Shown here piece by piece: positions 1-8,200 of a stretch of 64,000 nucleotides of DNA. Each line of letters begins with the position of its first letter. Within the stretch, counting starts at the first letter, position 1. The notes beneath the pieces were generated by a model, which made no database searches, was not told the origin of the DNA, and was given only the letters and a program-made list of their open reading frames with translations. This DNA comes from Selenomonas sp. TAMA-11512 (GTDB lineage: Bacteria; Bacillota; Negativicutes; Selenomonadales; Selenomonadaceae): assembly GCF_037076525.1 (NCBI RefSeq), contig NZ_AP029018.1:1240001-1304000 (forward strand), given 5' to 3'. Position numbers and translations under genes: made by a program.

Positions 1-318
1 TGGACAGCTTGGTATCTTCTCTTTTTCCTAATCGGCCACGTTGTCTATCTTCGTATCTTCCTTAAAGCAATCGGAGGCGAGCACATCAATTATGCGTTGA
101 TTGCCGCACATCTTTCCAATCCGATCATTTGGGTTCTTTATCTCATCGGTATGGTGGCTGCAATTTTCCACTTTTGCAACGGCATTACGACATTCTGTAT
201 GACGTGGGGTATCACAAAGGGACCTCGTGCGCAGACAGTTGTCGGTGTGGCAAGCATGGGGCTGTGCGCTCTGTTGTCGCTCATCACACTTGCGTTTATG
301 GTTAGCTACCTCATCTAA
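1..318 (+). CDS. sdhC: Succinate dehydrogenase/fumarate reductase cytochrome b subunit, 5' end missing
   Basis: Open reading frame 1 runs from base 1 without a start codon, so the gene begins upstream of the window and only about 105 C-terminal residues are visible. They are strongly hydrophobic and form membrane spans, including a segment with a His-Phe-Cys-Asn stretch and a final span ending in Ser-Tyr-Leu-Ile. In the SdhC family of type-B (diheme) enzymes this subunit binds heme and menaquinone and anchors SdhA and SdhB to the membrane. Assignment rests on these helices and on sdhA starting 18 bases downstream and sdhB after that, the usual C-A-B order. In a fermenter the complex probably works mainly as fumarate reductase; that direction is inferred. 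Confidence 0.88.
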   Translation, partial: WTAWYLLFFLIGHVVYLRIFLKAIGGEHINYALIAAHLSNPIIWVLYLIGMVAAIFHFCNGITTFCMTWGITKGPRAQTVVGVASMGLCALLSLITLAFMVSYLI

Positions 319-336
319 AGAGAAGGAGAGACTTTC

Positions 337-2139
337 ATGGCAGATAAAAAGAAAATCATAGTTGTCGGCGGCGGCCTCGCAGGTCTTATGGCGACAATGA
401 AAATCTGTGAACTTGGCGGCGAGGTAGAGCTCTTCTCCTACTGCCCGGTTAAGCGTTCACATTCGCTGTGCGCACAGGGCGGCATGAATGCCTGTATGGA
501 CTTGAAGGGTGAGCACGACAGCATTTACGAGCACTTTGATGATACGGTCTACGGCGGAGATTTCCTCGCAGATCAGGGGGCTGTCAAGGGCATGGTCGAA
601 ATGGCTCCGAAACTTGTCAAGATGTTTGATCGCATGGGTGTTGCTTTCAATCGTACGGCGGAGGGGACGCTGGATCTCCGTAACTTCGGCGGACAGAAGA
701 ATAAGCGTACCGTATTCTCCGGATCGACGACCGGTCAGCAGCTTCTCTATGCACTTGATGAGCAGGTTCGCCATTGGGAGGTCAAGGGTGCTGTTAAGAA
801 ATACGAGTTCTGGGAATTCGTCAAGATTATCAAGAACAAGGACGGCATCTGCCGCGGTATCGTTGCACAGAGCATGAACTCAATGGAGATTCGGTCCTTC
901 CCGGCGGATGTTGTCATTCTCGCGACAGGCGGTCCCGGTATGGTCTATGGCCGTGCGACGGCTTCTACGATCTGTAACGGCTCGGCGGTATCTGCTGTTT
1001 ATCAGCAAGGTGCCCGCATCGGAAACCCCGAGTTTATTCAGATTCATCCAACGGCGATTCCGGGTACGGATAAGAATCGTCTCATGAGTGAGGCTTGCCG
1101 CGGTGAGGGCGGCCGCGTTTGGGTTTATCGCAACGGTGAGAAGTGGTACTTCCTTGAGGATATGTATCCGGCTTACGGAAATCTTGTTCCTCGTGATGTT
1201 GCGTCGCGTGCTATCTTTAAGGTTTGCGTCCATATGGGGCTCGGCATTAACGGTGAGAATCGCGTGTACCTCGATCTGTCGCACCGCTCGGAAGAGTTCC
1301 TCAAAAATCGCCTCGGCGGTATTCTGGAAATGTATGAGGAATTTGTCGGTCCAAGCCCTGCGAAGGTGCCGATGGAAATTTTCCCGTCAATCCATTACTC
1401 GATGGGCGGCATTTGGGTAGATAAGATGCATCATACGAATATCCGCGGTCTCATGGCTGCCGGTGAGTGTGATTACCAGTATCACGGCGCAAATCGTCTG
1501 GGTGCAAACTCACTGCTCTCCGCTACTTACTCCGGTGTCGTTGCGGGCCCGGAGGCTATGCGTCTTGCAAAGTCGGGTGAGCTGGGAGATGAGCTGACGG
1601 ATGCTGAGCTCGAGGCAGCACGTGCAGAAGTGCAGGCTGAGTATGACAAGATTCGTCAGATGGATGGCTCGGAGAATGCGCATCAGCTTCACCATGAAAT
1701 GGGAGACATCATGTATAAGTATGTCTCCATTGAGCGTGACAACAACGGCCTTGATCAGTGCCTCGTCGAGCTCAAGGATATTTTGAAGCGTTGGGATAAT
1801 ATCGGTGTTACAGATCGTGGCAACTGGGCTAATCAGGAAGCTATGTTTGTCCGTCAGCTTCGCAATATGATCATCTATGCGATGGCTATTACGAAGGCTG
1901 CCCGTATGCGTGACGAAAGCCGAGGCGCGCATGCAAAGATCGTCCTTGAGAATGGCGTCCGCAAGACAGATGCAGATGGTGAGCTTGTATTCATGACACG
2001 TGATGATGCGCGTTTTATGAAGATTACCATTGTCAATTTTGATGCTGCAACGGAAGAGCCTGTCGTCACATATGAGGACTTCGATCATTCGTACATTAAG
2101 CCGCGTGCTCGTAACTACGCTGTAGCAAAGAAAGAGTAA
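337..2139 (+). CDS. sdhA: Succinate dehydrogenase/fumarate reductase flavoprotein subunit
   Basis: A 600-residue flavoprotein that interconverts fumarate and succinate. The N-terminus carries the FAD-binding GGGLAG fingerprint (residues 11-16). The family's FAD-attachment motif SHSLCAQGG follows, with His42 as the expected covalent FAD ligand. The active-site region with an HPTAIP motif and the C-terminal ARMRDESRG segment typical of SdhA/FrdA are present. Length matches the Bacillus/Wolinella-type flavoproteins. The ATG is preceded by AGAAGGAGAG at good spacing. It lies between sdhC and sdhB with short gaps, so the three are one operon. The reaction is cytoplasmic, with electrons exchanged through SdhB with the membrane menaquinone pool. 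Confidence 0.97.
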   Translation: MADKKKIIVVGGGLAGLMATMKICELGGEVELFSYCPVKRSHSLCAQGGMNACMDLKGEHDSIYEHFDDTVYGGDFLADQGAVKGMVEMAPKLVKMFDRMGVAFNRTAEGTLDLRNFGGQKNKRTVFSGSTTGQQLLYALDEQVRHWEVKGAVKKYEFWEFVKIIKNKDGICRGIVAQSMNSMEIRSFPADVVILATGGPGMVYGRATASTICNGSAVSAVYQQGARIGNPEFIQIHPTAIPGTDKNRLMSEACRGEGGRVWVYRNGEKWYFLEDMYPAYGNLVPRDVASRAIFKVCVHMGLGINGENRVYLDLSHRSEEFLKNRLGGILEMYEEFVGPSPAKVPMEIFPSIHYSMGGIWVDKMHHTNIRGLMAAGECDYQYHGANRLGANSLLSATYSGVVAGPEAMRLAKSGELGDELTDAELEAARAEVQAEYDKIRQMDGSENAHQLHHEMGDIMYKYVSIERDNNGLDQCLVELKDILKRWDNIGVTDRGNWANQEAMFVRQLRNMIIYAMAITKAARMRDESRGAHAKIVLENGVRKTDADGELVFMTRDDARFMKITIVNFDAATEEPVVTYEDFDHSYIKPRARNYAVAKKE

Positions 2140-2157
2140 GAGGGAGGAAGGACAAAC

Positions 2158-2907
2158 ATGGCAGATAAAAAAGTTCGCTTTATCATCGAGCGTCAGGATG
2201 GTCCAAAGGACAAACCGTATACGCAAGAGTTTGAAGTTGACTACCGCCCCGGACTCAATGTTGTTGCGGCACTGATGGAGATTCAGAAGAATCCTGTTAC
2301 GGTTGACGGTAAGCGCGTTGCTCCGGTCGTTTGGGAGTGCAATTGTCTTGAAAAGGTTTGTGGTGCTTGCACGATGGTTATCAATGGGAAGGTACAGCAG
2401 GCCTGCTGTGCATTGATTGATAATCTCTCACAGCCGATTCGTTTGGCTCCTGCACGGACGTTCCCCGTTATCCGTGATCTTCACATTGATCGCTCCGTTA
2501 TGTTCGAGAGCCTTAAGAAAATTCATGGCTGGGTTGAGGTTGAGGGTTCCTGGGAACTTGGAGATGCTCCTCGTCAGGATCCGAACTTGGCAAAGATTCG
2601 CTATGAGATTTCAAAGTGCATGACCTGCGGATGCTGCTTAGAGGCTTGTCCGAATGTCGGTCCGCAGTCCGACTTCATCGGGCCATCACCTACAGTACAG
2701 GCATATCTCTTCAATACGCATCCTCTTGGACAGTACAGCAAGGAAAAGCGTCTGGAAGCTCTCATGGAAAAAGGCGGCATTACGAGCTGCGGCAACAGCC
2801 AGAACTGCGTCGAGGTTTGCCCGAAGCAGATCAAGCTCACGACGTATCTCGCGCAGCTTAACCGTGATGTCAACAAGCAGGCACTCAAGAATATCTTCAA
2901 TAACTGA
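2158..2907 (+). CDS. sdhB: Succinate dehydrogenase/fumarate reductase iron-sulfur subunit
   Basis: A 249-residue electron-transfer subunit. The N-terminal ferredoxin-like domain has the plant-type [2Fe-2S] pattern CNCLEKVCGAC followed by a distal Cys in QQACC. The C-terminal half has two clusters, CMTCGCCLEACP and a second CGNSQNCVEVCP, that ligate the [3Fe-4S] and [4Fe-4S] centres in this family. It passes electrons between the FAD of SdhA and the heme/quinone sites of SdhC. GGGAGGAAGG before the ATG is a strong ribosome-binding site. A rho-independent terminator follows 15 bases after the stop, closing the sdhCAB operon. Confidence 0.97.
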   Translation: MADKKVRFIIERQDGPKDKPYTQEFEVDYRPGLNVVAALMEIQKNPVTVDGKRVAPVVWECNCLEKVCGACTMVINGKVQQACCALIDNLSQPIRLAPARTFPVIRDLHIDRSVMFESLKKIHGWVEVEGSWELGDAPRQDPNLAKIRYEISKCMTCGCCLEACPNVGPQSDFIGPSPTVQAYLFNTHPLGQYSKEKRLEALMEKGGITSCGNSQNCVEVCPKQIKLTTYLAQLNRDVNKQALKNIFNN

Positions 2908-2922
2908 GATGCTCCGATACAG

Positions 2923-2951
2923 AAGGACTACCTTTTCAGGTGGTCCTTTTT
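2923..2951 (+). terminator. Terminator of the sdhCAB operon
   Basis: AAGGACTACC pairs with GGTGGTCCTT around a six-base loop (one G-T pair) and runs into a T tract. It sits just after the sdhB stop. Confidence 0.85.
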
Positions 2952-3182
2952 GCTGTAATGATTATATAAGGCTTATTTATAGTCCACTTTATATATAAGG
3001 AGATGTGCCGGAAGGATATAAATTGTACGGGAGAATCGGAAATGCGGACATCAAGCATGGTGCAGTATAGAGAATGGCGGAAGAATCAGTGCTTCCTAAA
3101 TAAGCTTTTATTTTCAGCCAACTTGTGATATATTGACTAATAAAAGAGTAGGAGCAAAAGAGTAGAGAAGCCATGAGAAAGG

Positions 3183-3728
3183 ATGATGGCTTTGGCAAAT
3201 ATCCTGCGGGAGGGAGAAAGACTTTGTCTCCGGCAAGCAGAAGAACAAGATCTCGACTATATTATGGAGCTCACACATGCCCCGGAAAATAAGCCTTTTA
3301 TTGTACCGTTTGATCGTGAGATGCATGAAAAGGCAATTGCGAACCCGACGGAGACGATGGATATCATTGTCGAGCGCAAGGAGGATGGTGCCCGCGTCGG
3401 ATACTTTTATGTGCATGGGTTAAAAAGCGAGGCCAAAGAGATTGAATGGACACATGTCATTATGGGGGTCAAAGGACAGGGATATGGTCATGAGGCAATG
3501 AAGCTTATCAAGGCATGGTCGTTTCTGGATAAAGGCTTTCACCGTGCTTGGCTGGATTGTAAAGACTACAATGAGCGGGCGCTGCATCTCTATGAGAGTG
3601 AAGGAATGATTCGCGAGGGCTTGATTCGAGAGACGCTCCTGACGGATGGAAGGTATGAGAACCTTGTCATCTTAGGAATGCTCGATCGTGAATATATGGT
3701 ACGCAGAGCCGAAGGGTTGGAGATCTGA
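3183..3728 (+). CDS. GNAT-family N-acetyltransferase
   Basis: About 178-181 residues with the Gcn5-related acetyltransferase fold of the RimJ/RimL (Acetyltransf_3) type. An N-terminal strand REGERLCLRQAEEQD leads in. The acetyl-CoA loop is VKGQGYGHEAMKL, and a late motif ALHLYESEGM is characteristic of the fold. The substrate cannot be told from sequence. The start is uncertain: ATG 3183 and ATG 3186 lie against the AGAAAGG stretch, too close to use it, whereas TTG 3192 sits about eight bases after it, so a slightly shorter protein is possible. The gene stands alone in the gap between the sdh terminator and the CheY-like gene. Confidence 0.82.
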   Translation: MMALANILREGERLCLRQAEEQDLDYIMELTHAPENKPFIVPFDREMHEKAIANPTETMDIIVERKEDGARVGYFYVHGLKSEAKEIEWTHVIMGVKGQGYGHEAMKLIKAWSFLDKGFHRAWLDCKDYNERALHLYESEGMIREGLIRETLLTDGRYENLVILGMLDREYMVRRAEGLEI

Positions 3729-3762
3729 CGCGTTACAAAAACGTTTGCGGGAGGTAATCGGC

Positions 3763-4146
3763 ATGGAGTATAAGTTGAAAATTTTAATCACGGATGACTC
3801 TGCGCTACTGCGAAAAAAATTACGTGAAGAGCTGGAAACAATGGATATTGAGGTGCTTGAGGCTGAAAATGGAAGAGAAGCTATCATGGAAAGTCTCAAG
3901 GACAAGCCGGACGGCATAATTCTTGATGTTGTTATGCCTGAGGTCAATGGTGTTGAGGCGCTTAAAGTCATCAAGGAAATTGATCCGGACATGCCGGTGG
4001 TTATGCTCTCTTCCGTAGGAACGCAGGAGAATCTTCTTGAAACCATGAAAATGGGGGCATTGGACTTTATTCAAAAACCGTATACCAAGGAGCAAATCAT
4101 AAATTCGATTGAAAAAATCCGCAAAAAGGTGTCGGATAATGCATAG
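3763..4146 (+). CDS. CheY-like single-domain response regulator
   Basis: A 127-residue stand-alone receiver domain. Acidic pocket Asp11-Asp12, phospho-acceptor Asp55 in the LDVVMPEVNG motif, conserved Ser84 in MLSS and Lys105 in QKP are all present, so it should be phosphorylatable. It lacks any output domain and would act by binding partners, as CheY does. ATG 3763 is chosen because GGGAGGT lies just upstream and the family begins with a charged strand there; the longer frame from 3688 overlaps the acetyltransferase gene. The stop overlaps the next gene's start by 8 bases, which points to translational coupling with the CheX/CheC-like protein. Confidence 0.9.
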   Translation: MEYKLKILITDDSALLRKKLREELETMDIEVLEAENGREAIMESLKDKPDGIILDVVMPEVNGVEALKVIKEIDPDMPVVMLSSVGTQENLLETMKMGALDFIQKPYTKEQIINSIEKIRKKVSDNA

Positions 4147-4993
4147 AGAACAGGGATTTTTACAGTATTTATTGGCAAGAGGAAAATTGGATATAGCGAG
4201 TGCGAAGCAGGTGTTGGCTGCATATCCGCATACTGTTCCTGATCTAGCGCTCAGGGCATATGCGTCAGGCCTTATTCATGAAGCTGCGGACAGCTCATTG
4301 AAGGGGCTTATTGATGTTGAGTTTATCGCTGTCTGCGAGGAAATCGGTTGCATGCCGGAGTCGGTCGCACAAAATTTTGTTGAATTTATTCCACAACCCG
4401 GGCTCCGTATGGCTGAAACGATTGCGGCGACGGGGATTCTTTCCCGATCGACGGTGGCAGAAGCGTATCAAGCCTATGTAAAGACGGAAGAGTCTTTTTT
4501 GAGACAGGCCATGAAGGCGCTGTCCGATGAGGAGCTTGAGCAGGAAATCTTTTTATATACAGAGTATATGAATGTGTTTCTGCGTTCTATGGAGGATTTT
4601 CTCGAGTTCCCTGCCGTTGTTTTGCCTCGTACAGAGGTTGAGGACGTTAAAAAAGAATTTTCGCAAATGGTGGCACAGACCATTGAAGGTGCTAAGTGTA
4701 TGGAAACGGCAATTGCAGGTGCGGACGGCGTGTTCTATGCCTTAGCCAGTGCTTATGCACATGAAGATATTGGAGAAAATGAAGAACTTGCGACAGACAG
4801 CATGAAGGAATTCTTAAATGTCGTCAATGGAAACTATGCAGTTCTTTTAGACCAACGCGATATAGATGTAGATCTTTCTCTTCCTCGCTTCGGACGAAAG
4901 ATAAAAATTCTGCCGAGTCGTTTATTGGAGGTGCCGCTGGCCACTCCTGCAGGATCATGTCTTGTTATCCTTGCTACGGATCGTTTTTTATAA
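4139..4993 (+). CDS. Probable CheX/CheC-type chemotaxis phosphatase-like protein
   Basis: 284 residues. The N-terminal two thirds are helical and not recognised. The C-terminal part (from about residue 195) resembles the CheC/CheX/FliY phosphatase fold: the segment around Glu224-Phe-Leu-Asn227 followed by a Val-Val-Asn-Gly run matches the E-x2-N catalytic pattern of the family, and a later DVDLSLPRFG strand fits the fold. Such proteins dephosphorylate CheY-P or localise regulators. The gene overlaps the CheY-like regulator by 8 bases, so the two probably act as a pair. No kinase, receptor or flagellar gene is nearby. Family placement is moderate; phosphatase activity is inferred. Confidence 0.65.
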   Translation: MHREQGFLQYLLARGKLDIASAKQVLAAYPHTVPDLALRAYASGLIHEAADSSLKGLIDVEFIAVCEEIGCMPESVAQNFVEFIPQPGLRMAETIAATGILSRSTVAEAYQAYVKTEESFLRQAMKALSDEELEQEIFLYTEYMNVFLRSMEDFLEFPAVVLPRTEVEDVKKEFSQMVAQTIEGAKCMETAIAGADGVFYALASAYAHEDIGENEELATDSMKEFLNVVNGNYAVLLDQRDIDVDLSLPRFGRKIKILPSRLLEVPLATPAGSCLVILATDRFL

Positions 4994-5003
4994 TTAGAAT
5001 CAT

Positions 5004-5045
5004 CTCTCTCATGGCGGTGTGTTTCCTGCATGAGGGAGTTTTTTT
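5004..5045 (+). terminator. Terminator after the CheY/CheX-like pair
   Basis: CTCTCTCATG pairs with CATGAGGGAG (one G-T) around a 15-base loop, followed by seven T residues. Confidence 0.85.
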
Positions 5046-5129
5046 GTGAAAGATTCGAAGATATAGTATTTTTTGATATAACAAGGCACAAAATATTGAA
5101 GAAAATTTGTGCTTTATTAATATTTTCTC

Positions 5130-5158
5130 TTTACGGATGAACGGAATTGAAGTAGAAT
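5130..5158 (+). promoter_or_regulatory. Putative sigma-70-type promoter for the activase gene
   Basis: TTTACG, a 17-base spacer and TAGAAT lie about 100 bases upstream of the activase start in an otherwise AT-rich gap. This is a pattern match only. Confidence 0.45.
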
Positions 5159-5258
5159 AATGAATAGGTTTCACTATGTGGTGGAGCTTTCTTTGTAATG
5201 GATGCAGCCGGGAAAACAGAACCTGCTGCTTAAGAGCTTTATCTAGGTGGTGAGAGGA

Positions 5259-8200
5259 TTGTCTTCCTTATTTGACGTGGGAATCGACATTGGTTCAACG
5301 ACGATTAAGCTCGTGGTTTTAGACTATGAAAAGAAAATTGTCTGCAAGAACTATGCCCGTCACTTCTCGGAGATTGGTACTGCACTTTATGAGAATCTAC
5401 AGAGTCTTAAAGACATTGTTGGCAAGGAAGCGTTTTCGTTTGCGCTGACAGGCTCGGCAGGGATGGGGATTGCACAACAGCTGAAACTTCCGTTTGTGCA
5501 GGAAGTCATCGCTTGTGCTTCAGCGGTAAAGGCGTTGATTCCACAGACGGACACGGTCGTCGAGCTCGGCGGCGAGGACGCCAAGGTCACATATTTCGGT
5601 GAGGCGCCGGAACAGCGTATGAATGGTGTTTGCGCAGGCGGGACAGGCTCCTTTATCGATCAGATGGCATCCCTTCTGTCAACAGATGCGGCAGGGCTGA
5701 ATGCTCTGGCTGAAAAAGGCAAACAGATCTATACGATTGCATCGCGCTGCGGTGTCTTTGCAAAAACGGATGTGCAGGCACTTATGAACGATGGTGCGGA
5801 GAAGGCGGATATTGCACTCTCTGTGTTTCAGGCGGTTGTCAATCAGACGATCAGCAATCTGGCACAGGGACGGCCTATTGACGGCAAAGTCGCTTTTTTA
5901 GGCGGCCCGCTTCACTTTCTGCCCATGCTCAAACAGCGTTTTATCGAGACGTTGAAGCTCTCGAAGGATGAAGTTGTTGAGACGGAGGACGGAAATTATT
6001 TTGTTGCGCTCGGTGCAGCTTTATCGGAGGAGGCTGAGGTCATTGACTTCGAACGACTGCAGAGCAGCCTCCAAGAGGCGGAGAAAGTCGCAGCGAAGGA
6101 AATCCGGCAAACGGACTTTACCCTCTTTGACAGTGCGGCAGAGCGAGTGGAGTTTCAGAAGCGCCATGAAAAGGATAAGGTCAAGCGTGGAGATCTCGCC
6201 TCTTATACTGGGCCGGTCTATATCGGTATAGATGCAGGGTCAACAACGACAAAAATTGCTGCGATTGGGCGCAATAAAGAGCTTCTCTACACGTCGTATG
6301 GAAGCAACCAGGGATCACCGCTTTCAACGGTTGTCAATGAAATGAAAGACCTCTATGCGTCACTTCCGACAACGGCCCACATTGGCGGTGTCTTGACGAC
6401 GGGCTATGGGGAAGCAATTGTAAAGGCAGCTCTCCACGCGGATGCCGGTGAGGTTGAGACATTTGCACATCTTCGTGCGGCACAGGAGTTTTGTCCCGAG
6501 GTCACATTCATTATGGATATCGGCGGGCAGGATATGAAGTGCTTCTTTGTCAAGGACGGCACCATTGGCAATATTACGCTGAACGAGGCTTGCTCGGCGG
6601 GGTGCGGGTCTTTTATCGAGACCTTTGCCAAGGGGCTTGCCATGACGGCCGGAGAGTTTGCTGCCATGGCGCTCGACGCAAAGGCCCCTGTTGATTTAGG
6701 AACGCGCTGTACAGTCTTTATGAATTCCAAGGTCAAGCAGGCGCAGAAGGAAGGGGCATCGGTCAGCGACATATCGGCCGGGATTGCTTTCTCCGTTATA
6801 AAGAATGCCCTGTTTAAGGTCATGCAGCTTAAAGACGTGCGTGAGCTCGGGGATCATATTGTCGTGCAGGGAGGGACATTCTATAACGATGCTGTCCTGC
6901 GCTCGATGGAAAAACTCCTTTCAACCGATGTCATTCGTCCGGATATTTCAGGGCTTATGGGGGCTTATGGAGCGGCTATCCTGGCCCTTGAGAGAGGGCA
7001 GGAGTCCTCGTCTGTCCTGTCGGCAAAAGAGCTGTCCGATTTCTCCGTCAAGGCAAGCACCTATCGCTGCAAGAAGTGCGGAAATCAGTGCCAAATTACC
7101 ATGCAGCAGTTCTCCGACGGTGGCCGTTACTACACGGGAAACCGCTGTGAGCGCGGCATTGGCGGTGAAAAGAAGACGGATGAAGAACAGGTTCCGAACA
7201 TTTACAAGTTCAAATATCGCCGTCTCTTCAAGCACTATAAAGCACATACGGGTGCTCCCCGCGGCAAGATAGGCATTCCTCGCACGCTCAATATGTATGA
7301 GGATTATCCTTTTTGGTTTACCTTTTTCGATCAATTGGGCTACGAGGTTGTCCTATCGGGAAAATCGTCGGCATCGATGTATTACAAAGGCATGGCGACA
7401 GTTCCGTCAGACTCGCTTTGCTATCCGGCAAAGCTGGTACACGGGCATATTATGGATCTCATTGAAAAAGGCGTTACGAAGATTTTTTATCCATGTATTC
7501 CTTACAATATAGGGGATGAAATACACGGTTCGGACAACAACTACAACTGCCCTGTAGTCGCCTCATATGCGGAAAACATCCGCGGAAACATGGATATTCT
7601 GCAGGAGAAAAACATTGAATTCATGCAGCCCTTCCTTCCGATGGATGATCCGAAACGCATGGAAAAGCGCCTCTACGAGGAGCTGCAGAGCGAAAAGATC
7701 AAGAAAACGGAGCTCAAGGCCGCGATGGAAGCGGGCTATAGAGAACTCGCGCAGTACAAGCAAGAGGTCCGCGATTTCGGCTCCAAGGTATTGGAAGAGT
7801 TGGAGCGCACAGGACAGCAGGCAGTCCTCCTCGCGGGACGCCCCTACCATATTGATCCGGAGATCAATCATGGCATACCGGAGATGATTGTTTCGTACGG
7901 CCTCCCTGTGCTTTCGGAGGATGCCGTCTATCACAAGCCGATCCGTCATGCAGAGAGTCTCGAGATCGTCAACCAGTGGAGCTACCATGCACGTCTCTAT
8001 CATGCGGCTCGCTATGCCAATGAGCATGACAACATCACGCTCATTCAGCTCTCGTCCTTTGGATGCGGTCTTGATGCGATTACGACGGGACAGGTCAAAG
8101 AAATTATTGAAGAGCAGGGTCGTATTTACACGATGATCAAGCTTGATGAGGTTTCGAATCTGGGGGCGGCGCGCATTCGTCTGCGCTCTTTGATGGCGGC

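Noticed and set aside
3042-3128. 28-codon open frame with an upstream GGGAGA in the gap after sdhB
   Set aside because: Too short, no recognisable product and no comparative support available; may be chance.
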